A DNA stretch of 38,790 nt from Chloroflexota bacterium (GCA_025355955.1 JANXYP010000387.1:1-38790), one strand, 5' to 3'. Positions 8,121 through 16,958 are shown, numbered from the stretch's first letter. Notes: generated from the letters alone by a model not told the origin. Made by a program: numbers and translations.

Positions 8121-8155
8121 AAAAAGAGGGCCGCCGCAAACTGCGACGACCCTCT
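8121..8155 (-). terminator. Rho-independent terminator of the gene at 8199
   Basis: Read on the minus strand, AAGAGGGTCGTCGCAG...TGCGGCGGCCCTCTT folds into a long stem (8124-8155) followed by TTTTTGT. It lies 43 bases past the stop codon of the minus-strand gene. Confidence 0.85.
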
Positions 8156-8198
8156 TGTGTTTTATTTAGCGCTCAAACCTCAAGCGTTCCGCGCTGCC

Positions 8199-9845
8199 CT
8201 ATGCATCGAGTTCGTTGCCATAGCCCTGGAACTCCTGTACCAGGTCGCGGCCCTGGGAGAAGAGGTTCTGTAGATTGCGCCATAGTTCGTCGCGCTGCTG
8301 CTCTTCAGGGGCGAACAGGAACACGAGCGCCGCGCCTGCTGCTGCAATCCAGAAGATGGTGGAAACAGTTTCGTCGGTGGCCTTGCGGGTGGCGTGGCCT
8401 GCGCTGGATAGCGCCTTACCAGTGGTCTTGCCTACATTCTCGGCAACATCGCCAACGGTGCCACCGACATTGCTGAGAAGGCCGTCATGATGACCGTTGT
8501 GGTGGAACATCCCGCCAACCGCCTCGCCAACGTTCTGCGCCGCACTACCGACTGCCTCGCCAACATTGCCAAGCGCATCGCCAACGTGGGGAGCGACTTC
8601 GCGGTACGCCTTCTGCACCCGATCGCTGGTCTCGCTGAGGAACTCGCCAGCAGCGGGCAGGGCGGTTGCGGTTACGTACTCGGCCACATTGCTTGCTGCG
8701 TCGGCCACATTAGGAATAGCCTCTTTACGCACATAATCGGCCACATTGCTTGCTGCGTCGGTCACATTGGGGATGGCTTCCTTACGCACATAATCGGCTA
8801 CGTTGCCCGCGGCATCGCTGACGTTGGGGATGGCCTCTTTGCGTACATAGTCGCTGGCAGGGAGTACGACCTGGCCGCGCACCTGCTCACCGGCCTTGCC
8901 AGCGGCGCGGGTCAATTCGGGCAGAGTCTTACTGGTGAAGTCTTCGAAGAAGGTGCCAACTGCGTCGGTGATAACACCTAGCCAGGAGCCGCTTTGCTTG
9001 CCAGCCTTCTTCGCCATCTTGCCTGCCTCATCAGCAGCGTGGCTAGCCGTCTTACCTGCATCGCGGCGTAGGCCGCGACTGTCATGCTCGATTTCCTTCG
9101 CCTTCTTGCTAACCGCGTCACCCGCATCGCTGAAGGTCTGACCCAGGTCAATGCTGCTGATCGCGTCGCGGGCGCGGGCAGCGAGATGGCCGGCCTGGTC
9201 GCCTAGATTGGCCTGGTCAATCGCCTTGCCCAGTTCCTTAGCCTGCTGCTGGATGGCTTTACGCGCCTTGCCGGTGCGATCTTCAACCTCAAGCGAGGCC
9301 AGCATCTGCTCGGCCCGCTTGCGTAGGGTGGCCGCCCGTTTACGAGCCTTGCCCTGATACTTCTCGAGTTCGATGTTGTCAATCATACCAGCCAGGTGGT
9401 CACGTATGTCTGACACCTGACGAGCGGCCTTCTTTACCTCGCGGTTGGAAGTAACGTCATCGACTGTCTGACCGATGCGTTTACCCGCCACCTTGCTCAG
9501 TTCGCCTGCGCGCTCGCCAACGGTATCGGCAACATCGCTAGCGCGGTCACGAGTGTTTAGCATGGCGCGGGCCACCTTCTTGCTGCTACCCTTGCCCACC
9601 CACTCGTCCAGCTTGCCAGCAGTAGCCGCTGCGATAATTTGTTGCAGCTTCTTCTCTTCCTTGGGCTGGCCCAGCTTGCCTAGCCAGATGATGATCAGAC
9701 CGATCAGGCTGGCGATACCAGAGGCCAGCGCGATTACCGCGATGCCGCTGGCATCGAGTTGTGGCCGCTCATTCTCGCCGCTGTCGTAGCCCTTCCAGGC
9801 GCGGCGGTTGTACTCCCCGTACTGGTCGCCTCGATAATCCTCCAT
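8199..9845 (-). CDS. membrane-anchored amphipathic-repeat (LEA/YtxH-like) protein
   Basis: 548-aa protein of unknown function. A hydrophilic N-terminus is followed by one membrane segment (about residues 34-54, IAVIALASGIASLIGLIIIW). Then come about 400 residues of Lys/Asp/Ala-rich predicted amphipathic helix with many VADxVGxxAG-like turns. A second hydrophobic segment near the C-terminus (FWIAAAGAALVFLFAP) precedes a short helical tail. Residues about 332-388 hold three near-identical 19-residue repeats starting DYVRKEAIPNV, plus a partial fourth. The composition resembles late-embryogenesis-abundant and YtxH-type stress proteins; a role in envelope or desiccation stress is inference only. 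ATG 9845 is chosen because AGGAGG lies nine bases upstream; a GTG two codons earlier (9851) is too close to it. Single gene with its own promoter (9974-10002) and terminator (8121-8155). Confidence 0.75.
   Translation of the reverse strand: MEDYRGDQYGEYNRRAWKGYDSGENERPQLDASGIAVIALASGIASLIGLIIIWLGKLGQPKEEKKLQQIIAAATAGKLDEWVGKGSSKKVARAMLNTRDRASDVADTVGERAGELSKVAGKRIGQTVDDVTSNREVKKAARQVSDIRDHLAGMIDNIELEKYQGKARKRAATLRKRAEQMLASLEVEDRTGKARKAIQQQAKELGKAIDQANLGDQAGHLAARARDAISSIDLGQTFSDAGDAVSKKAKEIEHDSRGLRRDAGKTASHAADEAGKMAKKAGKQSGSWLGVITDAVGTFFEDFTSKTLPELTRAAGKAGEQVRGQVVLPASDYVRKEAIPNVSDAAGNVADYVRKEAIPNVTDAASNVADYVRKEAIPNVADAASNVAEYVTATALPAAGEFLSETSDRVQKAYREVAPHVGDALGNVGEAVGSAAQNVGEAVGGMFHHNGHHDGLLSNVGGTVGDVAENVGKTTGKALSSAGHATRKATDETVSTIFWIAAAGAALVFLFAPEEQQRDELWRNLQNLFSQGRDLVQEFQGYGNELDA
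8655..8852 (-). repeat. 57-base tandem repeat inside the LEA-like gene
   Basis: Units begin at 8852, 8795 and 8738 on the minus strand (57 bases, 19 codons, first residues DYVRKEAIPNV). A diverged partial unit starts at 8681 (EYVTATALP). Close DNA identity between units suggests recent duplication or homogenisation. Confidence 0.85.
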
Positions 9846-9973
9846 TGTCACACTCCTCCTTTTACGCAGGGCGCAATAAATTGCGCCCCTACAAACATGG
9901 TGTTCTGCTACTGGGGGTGGCTTTAGCTACCAACCTTGCGCCCCCATTTTATCAGCTTTGCTCCTACCCGATA

Positions 9974-10002
9974 AGGGTAACACTTACATCCACTCTTGTC
10001 AA
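9974..10002 (-). promoter_or_regulatory. probable promoter of the LEA-like gene
   Basis: On the minus strand a perfect TTGACA (10002-9997), then 17 bases and a weak TACCCT (9979-9974). The leader of about 115 bases contains the hairpin GGGCGCAAT-AA-ATTGCGCCC near 9870-9890, a member of the dispersed hairpin family. Confidence 0.5.
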
Positions 10003-10154
10003 GGCAAAATTCATGCCGCTGCGGGGAGGTGAAAGTTGCAGGTGCTAGCAGGAAGACTGAGGGTAAGCTACCTTGCCGTAGGCATTGTAGATGAGCAATT
10101 ATTGTGCCAGCATGGTAGGGGCAGTGATGATGGGGTGCGCGTCATGTTCTTGCA

Positions 10155-10190
10155 TACCCGATCAGGGCGAACCACGGTTCGCCCCTACTG
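10155..10190. repeat. dispersed hairpin GGGCGAACCACGGTTCGCCC
   Basis: A perfect GGGCGAACC/GGTTCGCCC stem around 10160-10190, flanked by the usual CAGGGCG and CCCCTAC. The rest of 10003-10303 shows no gene. A TATGATATACTTGC tract near 10249-10262 looks promoter-like but leads to nothing recognisable. Confidence 0.7.
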
Positions 10191-10303
10191 AACGCCTGCT
10201 CGGTGTGAACGTGACGCGCATTGAGCTCACCACAATATGTTGACAGCTATGATATACTTGCTTAGTCAGCAACAAGTCCACCCAAGTTTGACTACTCGAT
10301 AGT

Positions 10304-10395
10304 AATACCAATAGCTTTGGTGCTGGTGTAAATTGACCAGGGCGAGCTACGCTTTGCCCTTACCGAACACACCATCTCCACGGCTAATTGGCATA
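10304..10395. repeat. palindromic element with AATACCAATAGC/GGCTAATTGGCAT ends
   Basis: A 92-base element with inverted ends and a degenerate central hairpin (GGGCGAGCTACGCTTTGCCC). Its right end lies 12 bases upstream of the TACAAT at about 10407, so the element borders, and may supply part of, the promoter of the next gene. Confidence 0.7.
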
Positions 10396-10453
10396 GGACC
10401 TTCATGGTACAATCGGACTCCCGATATCATGTATTTTGAACAGGAGGCTAGCT

Positions 10454-12085
10454 ATGACCCAGCAGAACGTAATGCTACACCAGCTTTGGCAAAACCAGCC
10501 ACCCCAGGGCAACCGCTTCCGCGCCATGATCAAGGCTGATCCCTACAGCTGGGATGAGGGTCGCTCACTATGGCTACTGATAAACCCCACCTTGGTGCAG
10601 AGCCGCACGGTGTTGGCCTCGCATATGTGGGTGAAGCAAGATCATAGTATGACCTTCTCTCCGCCGATCGGGGCGACTATCACCTTCAATGCAGATGTCA
10701 GTCCCTATATGAGGAAGAATGGTATGTCAGGCTTCGGTCTGATCAATCTCCGTAATGTGTTGGTCGAGGCAGAGGCGGGCGCATATGTGGCGGGGGCTGA
10801 TTATGAGATAATCAGGGATGACATTACGGTGGATGAGTTTGCCTTGCAAGCAACTGCACTACTGGCCCAGATTGATGATGGCGAGCTGCTAGTGGAGCTT
10901 GACCTGGTGGATGTGGCGAGTGGGCGGCTGGAACAGAGCATTGTAGCCGGGGTGAAATCGCGAACCGGCAAGTTGGCCCAACGTATGCAGTTTAATGAGC
11001 GAATCGCCAACCTGGCGTTGTTGCAAGAGGAAGTGACGGGTAAGTTCCTGCAGCTATGGCAGCAGTCACAGGCTGCTGCTACGGAACTGGCGCGACTAGA
11101 AGTGGAGATCGGCGACGATCCCGAGTCGGAAGCGGAACGTCTTGACCTACAACAACTGGCGACCCGCCAGCGCGAGATGGCCGCCGCCTATTGGCATTGG
11201 CAACCACCCCAGCTTGCCGAAGAAATGTCGAGCGAAGCTGCGAACGCGGCTAGTGGCGATGCGCCCGCCGATACGGTTACTGACCAGGCCGAGACCACTA
11301 TCTCACCACCAGTAGTCGTCATTGCAAATGAACAGACCGAGGCGGAGGCGGATGTGGCACGAGCCGCGCTTCGCCGCATGATCGCTGAGACGCTAGAGGC
11401 GGAACACCCCAACGCCATGCCCGCTGTCCTTGCCCCTACGGTCAGAACCAAGACCGCCAAACGGCAACCCAAGCTGCCCGCGACGCTCCCATCGGCCACC
11501 CTTATCGAGCTACCCGCAGCGATCAGCCCACTAGATGAGCCTACCAATGCTGCCATAGCCGAGCCAGAACAAATCATCGACTCGCTAACTACGCTAGCGG
11601 TAGAAGAAAGTTCGGCGCAGAGCTTGCTGGACGAGCAGGAGTTGCCGACTGGCAGGCTGGATGGGGCATCGCTGGAAGAGCCGCCCGACCCTGAGCAGCC
11701 CAAGGGTTCGCCTACCCCAGTGACCGAACGGGCGCGCGATATGCGGGGGTGGCATGAGCAAATTGTCGCGGAGGTATGGCATCTGGTACAACGCAAGCAG
11801 CCGCACGATGGTCGTGTTGCTCCCTATTCCCTCGCCCAGATCAAGGACGGGCGGCGGCGGGAGACCGATCACCTCAAGCTGATCGGCCTCAAGGCAATCG
11901 TCGAACTGCTGGCCCTGGTGGGCGAACGCCCCACCAGCAAGGAACTGGCCCGTTATCTAGGCTACGATCTGCCTAAAGGCTGGTCGCCCAGCAAGCTCCC
12001 ACTGAGGAAGTTGCCGCAGGAGGATGAGCAGGTACGCGAGGGCGTCGTGAGCGAAGTGCGGACAACCATGCGGATCGGGGCGTAA
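10454..12085 (+). CDS. uncharacterised 543-aa protein
   Basis: I do not recognise this family. The ATG at 10454 has a perfect AGGAGG six bases upstream (10442-10447); an in-frame TTG at 10436 has no ribosome site. Residues about 1-180 look like a folded, strand-rich domain (LWLLINPTLVQSRTVL, SPPIGATITFNADVSPYM). About 180-260 are charged and helical, probably coiled coil. About 265-425 are Glu/Ala/Pro-rich and probably disordered. About 430-543 form a second basic helical region, with LAQIKDGRRRETDHLKLIGL and PTSKELARYLGYDLP, which has a winged-helix or DNA-binding feel without a clear match. There is no signal peptide or membrane segment. It ends exactly where the convergent smc gene ends. 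A link with chromosome structure is suggested only by position. Confidence 0.75.
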   Translation: MTQQNVMLHQLWQNQPPQGNRFRAMIKADPYSWDEGRSLWLLINPTLVQSRTVLASHMWVKQDHSMTFSPPIGATITFNADVSPYMRKNGMSGFGLINLRNVLVEAEAGAYVAGADYEIIRDDITVDEFALQATALLAQIDDGELLVELDLVDVASGRLEQSIVAGVKSRTGKLAQRMQFNERIANLALLQEEVTGKFLQLWQQSQAAATELARLEVEIGDDPESEAERLDLQQLATRQREMAAAYWHWQPPQLAEEMSSEAANAASGDAPADTVTDQAETTISPPVVVIANEQTEAEADVARAALRRMIAETLEAEHPNAMPAVLAPTVRTKTAKRQPKLPATLPSATLIELPAAISPLDEPTNAAIAEPEQIIDSLTTLAVEESSAQSLLDEQELPTGRLDGASLEEPPDPEQPKGSPTPVTERARDMRGWHEQIVAEVWHLVQRKQPHDGRVAPYSLAQIKDGRRRETDHLKLIGLKAIVELLALVGERPTSKELARYLGYDLPKGWSPSKLPLRKLPQEDEQVREGVVSEVRTTMRIGA

Positions 12086-15000
12086 CTACTCCCCAAGATG
12101 CACCGAAATAGCGCGGGAGGTGTGGTCGTCGCCGAGGGAGATGCCGTAGACCGACTGGGCGGCGGCGATGGTAGCGCGGTTGTGGGTGATGATGATGAAC
12201 TGGGTGCGGTGAGCCAACTCCTGCAGGGCAGCGGTGAAGCGGCCAATGTTGCTCTCGTCCAGCGCCGCATCCACCTCGTCGAGCAGGCAGAAGGGGCTGG
12301 GGTTGACCGCCAGGATGGCGAACAGCAGCGCGACGGCGGTGAGGGCGCGTTCGCCGCCGGAGAGCGAGGCGAGCGGCTGCCAGCGTTTGCCGGGCGGCTG
12401 GGCAAAGATCTCCACTCCCTCCGGCCCATCATCGTTGCGGTTGGCGCTGAGTTCGAGGCGGGCGTTGCCGCCACCGAATAGGCGCACGAAGAACTTGCTG
12501 AACTCCAATGCCACTGCGCTGAAGGTGGAGGCAAAGCGTTCGCGCATGGTACGCTCAAGCTCGGCGGAGACTTCGCGCAGGCTAGTAGCCGCCACGCGCA
12601 GATCGGCAAGCTGGGTGGTCAGGAACACATGGCGGGCGTTGACCTCGTCGTACTCCTCCAGTGCCAGGGGGTTGACCGTACCAATGCGACCCAGGCGGGC
12701 GCGAAAGGAGCTGATCTCATCCTGGATGCGCGTTTCATCGAGGTGGGCAACGGGCTGGTCGTCGAGCGCGACATCATCACCAAGCTCGGCGCGGGCGCGG
12801 AGCAGCACATCGTCGGCTTCGAGACGGGCGCGCTCCAAGGCCAGGCGGGCGCGAGACTGCTGCTGCTGTGCCTCAAAGAACCCCGACTGGCGGGCGGCTA
12901 TCGCAGCAGCCGCACTATCGGCGGCAACCTCAGCGGCAGCGAGTGCGTCGCCTAGCGGCTGCAGGTTGGCCTCCAGATCGGCGAGGCGGGCATTGAGTTC
13001 GGCCAGGTCAGCGACTGCGCCTGCCCTCTCGGACTCGGCAGCATCGGCGCTAGCCTGAAGCTGGGCCAGGCGGGTACGGCGGATAGCAAGGGCGCGGATG
13101 GCGGCATCGCGCTCGGCGTTGACGGCAATTAGCGCGGTGCGGCGGCGGCGCAGTTCGTCCTCGGCAGCGTGCAAGTTGGCGCGGAGTTGGGCCAGCGCCG
13201 CCAGTGAAACGGCGCGGATATCGCGTTCGCCTTGCACCTTCTGGCTAGCCGCTTCAAGGTCAGTGGCCGCCTCTTGCACGGCGAGGCGATGTAGCTCAAC
13301 CTCAGCGGTGCGGGCGGGGATGGCCGCCTCAGCAACACTGGCAGCCGCCTCGGCCTGCTGCACGGCGGCACGAGCATATTCCAGTTCGCGCCGTTCGCGC
13401 TCCACCGTGGCAGTCGCGTTGGTGAGCGCTGCCTGGGCCTTGCTCTGCGCGGCAACCATGGTGTTGAGCGTGGTTTGGGCATCGTGGCGGGCAGTGGTGG
13501 CGGCGTTGACCGCAGCGGCGGCCTTGCGTTGGGCAGCCAGGGCAGTGGCAAGCTCGTCGCGGAGGGCGGCTAGCTGGGCTGGCAGATCGCGGCGTTCGCG
13601 TTCGCGGGCAAGCAGGCCGCTGTCGGCCTTGCCCTGCCCACCCCCGCCGCTGACGGAGCCGCCAGGCCGCACCAATTCGCCTTCGACCGTGACGAAGGTC
13701 CAGGGTTCGTCGCGCTTATCCAGCAAGGCGCGGGCGGTAGGCAGGTCATCCACCACCAGATGGCGGCCCAGCAGCATCGCGGCCACGTCGGCCAGGGTGG
13801 GGTCGTAGCTAACCAGGTCGGCGGCCACGCCAATCACCCCTTTACCTATAATCGAGGCGGGCGGATTGAGCTTGCGCGACGGGCGTATGGTATCCAAGGG
13901 CAGAAAGGTGGCGCGGCCCGCGCTGGCTCGCTTCAGGTAGGCAATGGCCGCTTCAGCGGCGGCGAAGCTGTCCACCACGATGTCCTGCAGGTGGCCGCCC
14001 AGCGCGATTTCGATGGCGGTCTCCAACTCGGCGGGGGTATGCACCAGGCTGGCAACGGTGCCGACGATACCGCTGAGGGTCTTGCGTTTGCCACTGCTGG
14101 CTTCAAGCACGGCGCGCACCCCGCTGTAGAGACCCGCGCCGCTCTCGGCCAGCCGCTCCAATGCTTCACTGCGGGCGATTAGCCGCTGCTCATTTGCCCG
14201 CAACGGGACGAGCGCGGCATCGGTGGCGCGGTGCTGCTCAATAGTGGCGGCTAGATCCTGTTCCAACGTGGCGAGACGGAGGCGAGATTTGTCCAACGCC
14301 GCATCCATTTTGCTGGCGGCATCCTGCGCGGCGGTCAGCGATTTTTCGGCGGCGGCAACTTGTTGTTGAACGGGTGGCAGCTTGTTGCTGGCTGCCACAA
14401 CCTGCTGGCGTGCCTGGGTCAGAGCATGATTGGCATCGGCGGCGGCGCGTGTAGCGGCGGCGAGGGCGGCGCTGGCGTTGGTGTGAGCGCGGGTGGTGGC
14501 GCTCAGTTCGCGCTCCAACGCGGCGAAGGTGGCATCGGACTCACGGCTGGCGCTCTCCGCGACGGTCAGCTCCACCCGCAGGCTGGTGAGCCGTTGCTCG
14601 GCGGCGGCTAGCTCCGCCTCAGCGTTAGCGACCGCTTTGCTCCGCTGCTGGATTAGCCGCTCGTCGTCTGCAATGGCGGTGTTCTGCTCCTCGGTCTGGC
14701 GCATTAGTGCGGCCAGGTTGGCGGCGGTGGCAGCGGTAATCCGCTCCAACTCCTCGCGGCGGCGAGCGGCGGCGTTGCGTTCGCTGCTGGCCCGCTCAAG
14801 GTTGTGGCGGGCGGTCAACACCGCAGCGCGGGCGGCGGCTTCCTCGTCGCGGGCGGCCTCGACCGTGGAGGTGGCGGCATCCACTCCCGATTGTAGGCGG
14901 TTGACATGGGCCTGTGCCTCGGCAACAGCGGCGCGGGCAGTGGCGTAGCGCACGCTGTACCAGGCCAGCAGGCGGAGGTCAAGCTCATCGGTAATGCGGC

Positions 15001-15637
15001 GGGCATCGCGGGCGAGTTTGGCCTGTCGCTCCAACTGGCGCAGGCGTGGTTCGAGTTCGGTGGCGATGTCGTCGAGCCGCACCGCGTTCTCCTCGGTCTG
15101 GCGCAGGCGCAGTTCGGTCTGCTCCTTCTGGGTGTAGAAGTGGGCGATACCTGCTGCCGCTTCGAAAAGGGCGCGGCGCTCCTCCGGTCGCTGGCTAAGG
15201 GCGGCATCCACCAACCCCTGGTTGATGATGGTGTAGGCATGGTTGAGGTTTGCAGTAAGTTCAGCCACATCGCGCAACCGCACCCGACTACGGTTGATGT
15301 AGTATTCGTTGTTGCCATCGCGGTAGGCGCGGCGGGTAAACACCACTTCGCTGAACTCGATCGGCAGCGCGCCGCTGGCGTTGTCAATCGTCAGGCTGAC
15401 CTCGGCCATGCCCACCGGCTGGCGCTTGCTGGAGCCGCTGAAGATGATGTCCTCGGTGCGCTTGCCGCGCAGCGCCAGGTACGACTGTTCGCCCAGCGCC
15501 CAGCGCAGCCCGTCGGCCACGTTGCTCTTGCCGCTACCATTCGGCCCCACGATCGCGGTGATGCTCCCATCGAAGACGAAATCGGTCTTCTGGGCAAAGG
15601 TTTTGAAGCCCTGGAGTTGCAGTTTCTTTAGATACAT
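12086..15637 (-). CDS. smc: chromosome segregation ATPase SMC
   Basis: 1183-aa condensin subunit, the normal length for bacterial SMC. The N-terminal ATPase half has Walker A GPNGSGKSN (residues 32-40) and the Q-loop region. Two long Ala/Glu/Arg-rich coiled coils flank the hinge (about 500-650, GVRAVLEASSGKRKTLSGIVGTVA-type start, ending in a GGSVSGGGGQGK segment). The C-terminal half has the signature LSGGERAL and Walker B FCLLDEVDAALDESN. It is expected to dimerise and work with ScpA and ScpB, whose genes are not in this window. The ATG at 15637 has no Shine-Dalgarno; a heptanucleotide repeat array begins five bases upstream. It is convergent with the 543-aa protein gene with no spacer, and no terminator is visible between them. 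Confidence 0.96.
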   Translation of the reverse strand: MYLKKLQLQGFKTFAQKTDFVFDGSITAIVGPNGSGKSNVADGLRWALGEQSYLALRGKRTEDIIFSGSSKRQPVGMAEVSLTIDNASGALPIEFSEVVFTRRAYRDGNNEYYINRSRVRLRDVAELTANLNHAYTIINQGLVDAALSQRPEERRALFEAAAGIAHFYTQKEQTELRLRQTEENAVRLDDIATELEPRLRQLERQAKLARDARRITDELDLRLLAWYSVRYATARAAVAEAQAHVNRLQSGVDAATSTVEAARDEEAAARAAVLTARHNLERASSERNAAARRREELERITAATAANLAALMRQTEEQNTAIADDERLIQQRSKAVANAEAELAAAEQRLTSLRVELTVAESASRESDATFAALERELSATTRAHTNASAALAAATRAAADANHALTQARQQVVAASNKLPPVQQQVAAAEKSLTAAQDAASKMDAALDKSRLRLATLEQDLAATIEQHRATDAALVPLRANEQRLIARSEALERLAESGAGLYSGVRAVLEASSGKRKTLSGIVGTVASLVHTPAELETAIEIALGGHLQDIVVDSFAAAEAAIAYLKRASAGRATFLPLDTIRPSRKLNPPASIIGKGVIGVAADLVSYDPTLADVAAMLLGRHLVVDDLPTARALLDKRDEPWTFVTVEGELVRPGGSVSGGGGQGKADSGLLARERERRDLPAQLAALRDELATALAAQRKAAAAVNAATTARHDAQTTLNTMVAAQSKAQAALTNATATVERERRELEYARAAVQQAEAAASVAEAAIPARTAEVELHRLAVQEAATDLEAASQKVQGERDIRAVSLAALAQLRANLHAAEDELRRRRTALIAVNAERDAAIRALAIRRTRLAQLQASADAAESERAGAVADLAELNARLADLEANLQPLGDALAAAEVAADSAAAAIAARQSGFFEAQQQQSRARLALERARLEADDVLLRARAELGDDVALDDQPVAHLDETRIQDEISSFRARLGRIGTVNPLALEEYDEVNARHVFLTTQLADLRVAATSLREVSAELERTMRERFASTFSAVALEFSKFFVRLFGGGNARLELSANRNDDGPEGVEIFAQPPGKRWQPLASLSGGERALTAVALLFAILAVNPSPFCLLDEVDAALDESNIGRFTAALQELAHRTQFIIITHNRATIAAAQSVYGISLGDDHTSRAISVHLGE

Positions 15638-15641
15638 TGTT

Positions 15642-15669
15642 CAGTGCTGAGGTTTGAGTGCTGAGTGCC
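15642..15669. repeat. heptanucleotide array upstream of smc
   Basis: CAGTGCT, GAGGTTT, GAGTGCT, GAGTGCC in steps of seven, directly upstream of the smc start codon. The unit GAGTGCT is the same as in the array at 23637. Confidence 0.65.
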
Positions 15670-16014
15670 TGAAAAGGCATTCCATTATCGTAGGGGCGAA
15701 CCCTGGTTCGCCCTTTGCGGGCGGCTAGCGATAGACTGCACCCCTACGAATGTCTGGGCGGTAGGGGCGCGGCAATTATACACGAAATACGCGGCGGTTG
15801 CCTACTTCTTCAGCGCGGAGGTGTGGTATAACGGGTTGGGGTTGAAAAGCATCCAGTTAGATATTTGACCGAAAATCAGAGCAAGCCGCAATAGCAATCC
15901 GCAACAGTGTAGCACAAATGTGCGCCCATTCGCTATTACCAGCTACATCATCGCCAGCAGTGTATGTGATCTGTATTCACCCATTTAATGGTTTATCTTT
16001 CCTTTTTATCGGCT
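15670..16014. other. intergenic stretch with one hairpin repeat
   Basis: Holds a dispersed hairpin at 15690-15714 (GTAGGGGCGAACC then GGTTCGCCC). No gene, RNA or clear promoter was recognised in the rest, which is more AT-rich towards 16010. Confidence 0.5.
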
Positions 16015-16105
16015 GGGTGTGATACAAGTTATTGGCTTGCTAGCTAGCTCACCAGGGCGGGCCACCGCCCGCCCCTACGTTTACCCAATAACTCGTAGCA
16101 CACCC
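16015..16105. mobile_element. MITE-like inverted-repeat element
   Basis: Imperfect 21-base inverted ends (GTGTGMTACRAGTTATTGG core) at 16015-16035 and 16085-16105 enclose the hairpin GGGCGGGC-CACC-GCCCGCCC. The core with its CACCAGGGCGGGCC lead is repeated at 30048-30076 without these ends. The element stops 17 bases before the -35 of the SOS promoter. Confidence 0.65.
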
Positions 16106-16122
16106 TTTTATCGGCTTTTTGC

Positions 16123-16151
16123 TTGACAAAGTGAGCAAGATTTGTTATAAT
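16123..16151 (+). promoter_or_regulatory. consensus promoter of the annealing-protein gene
   Basis: Perfect TTGACA (16123-16128), 17-base spacer and perfect TATAAT (16146-16151). Such a strong promoter is usually safe only if repressed, which fits the operator just downstream. Confidence 0.9.
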
Positions 16152-16158
16152 AATCCTA

Positions 16159-16170
16159 GAACATTTGTTC
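16159..16170 (+). promoter_or_regulatory. LexA (SOS) operator GAAC-ATTT-GTTC
   Basis: A perfect GAAC-N4-GTTC palindrome, the LexA box type known from Gram-positive bacteria, starts eight bases past the -10 and covers the expected transcription start. Repressor bound here would block initiation. No lexA gene is in the window. Confidence 0.75.
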
Positions 16171-16253
16171 CAGCAGCCACTCATCTGGCTGCGATATTGA
16201 GCGTGAACCGAGCTGCAAAAGCGAGGCGAACAAGTGTAAAGGAGCATAAAAGA

Positions 16254-16958
16254 GTGAACGAGAACATCGAGACCACACAGGGCGTAACGACTGCTGAAAC
16301 CGTGGAGCGCAAGAAGGTCAGGAAGGCTGCGCCTGCGCTGCAACCAGAACAGGAGTTGACCGTGAACGCTACCGGCATTAACGAGGAGAAGCGCCCAGCG
16401 TTCGAGCCTGGTCGCTATTTGATGAAGATTGATGGCCGCGACTACCTGGAGGTGAAGTGGCGCTTGCTCTGGCTACGCACCGAACACCCCGATGCCGCCA
16501 TCCACACCGAACTGGTCAAGCACGAGGATGGCTTTGCCCTGTTCAAGGCTGACGTGTTCATTCCCGGCGGATATGGCAGCGCCACCGGCTGGGGCAGTGA
16601 GACAGTCCACGATTTCGCCGACTACATCGAGGCGGCGGAGACCAAGGCGCTCGGTCGCGCCCTTGCCGCGCTCGGCTATGGCACCCAGTTCTGCCAGGAC
16701 TTCGACTTTGCCGCGGTCGCAAGCGCGAATGCCGCCCGCGCTCAAGTGGTTGACGCGCCGATCAATTTCGCCCGCGTTGCGGGGATGCAGCCCACCCAGA
16801 CCCGGGTGGCTGCTAACGGCAGCAGTGGTGCTTACGCCAATGGCTCGGCACAGACTGCACCTACTCGCCTTCCCGATCGGTCGGAGCGCGCTAACACCAA
16901 TAACTACCAGCAGCGGGCGTGGAGCAACCGCCCTGAGCAGGAACGTCGCACTGGCTAG
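16254..16958 (+). CDS. Rad52/ERF-like single-strand annealing protein (SOS-controlled)
   Basis: 234 aa. Probable single-strand DNA annealing or recombination-mediator protein. A basic, low-complexity N-terminus (about 1-50) precedes a compact domain (about 55-165) with YLEVKWRLLWLRTEHPD, an FKADVFIP strand, and EAAETKALGRALAALGYGT. The last is the helix typical of Rad52/ERF/Sak-type annealing proteins, which resemble each other only weakly, so the exact family is uncertain. The tail (about 165-234) is Asn/Gln/Ser/Arg-rich and disordered. The GTG at 16254 is chosen because AAAGGAG lies nine bases upstream and because the alternative start at 16119 lies upstream of the promoter. The SOS-type operator at 16159 supports a DNA-repair role independently of the sequence resemblance. 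Confidence 0.65.
   Translation: MNENIETTQGVTTAETVERKKVRKAAPALQPEQELTVNATGINEEKRPAFEPGRYLMKIDGRDYLEVKWRLLWLRTEHPDAAIHTELVKHEDGFALFKADVFIPGGYGSATGWGSETVHDFADYIEAAETKALGRALAALGYGTQFCQDFDFAAVASANAARAQVVDAPINFARVAGMQPTQTRVAANGSSGAYANGSAQTAPTRLPDRSERANTNNYQQRAWSNRPEQERRTG

Noticed and set aside
12098-15631. Several long plus-strand open frames opposite smc (for example 12234-13058, 13098-13808)
   Set aside because: Ala/Ser/Arg-rich shadow frames caused by the GC-rich coiled-coil coding sequence of smc.
16119-16253. Longer N-terminus for the annealing protein
   Set aside because: That start precedes the -35 hexamer; the GTG at 16254 has a good ribosome site.
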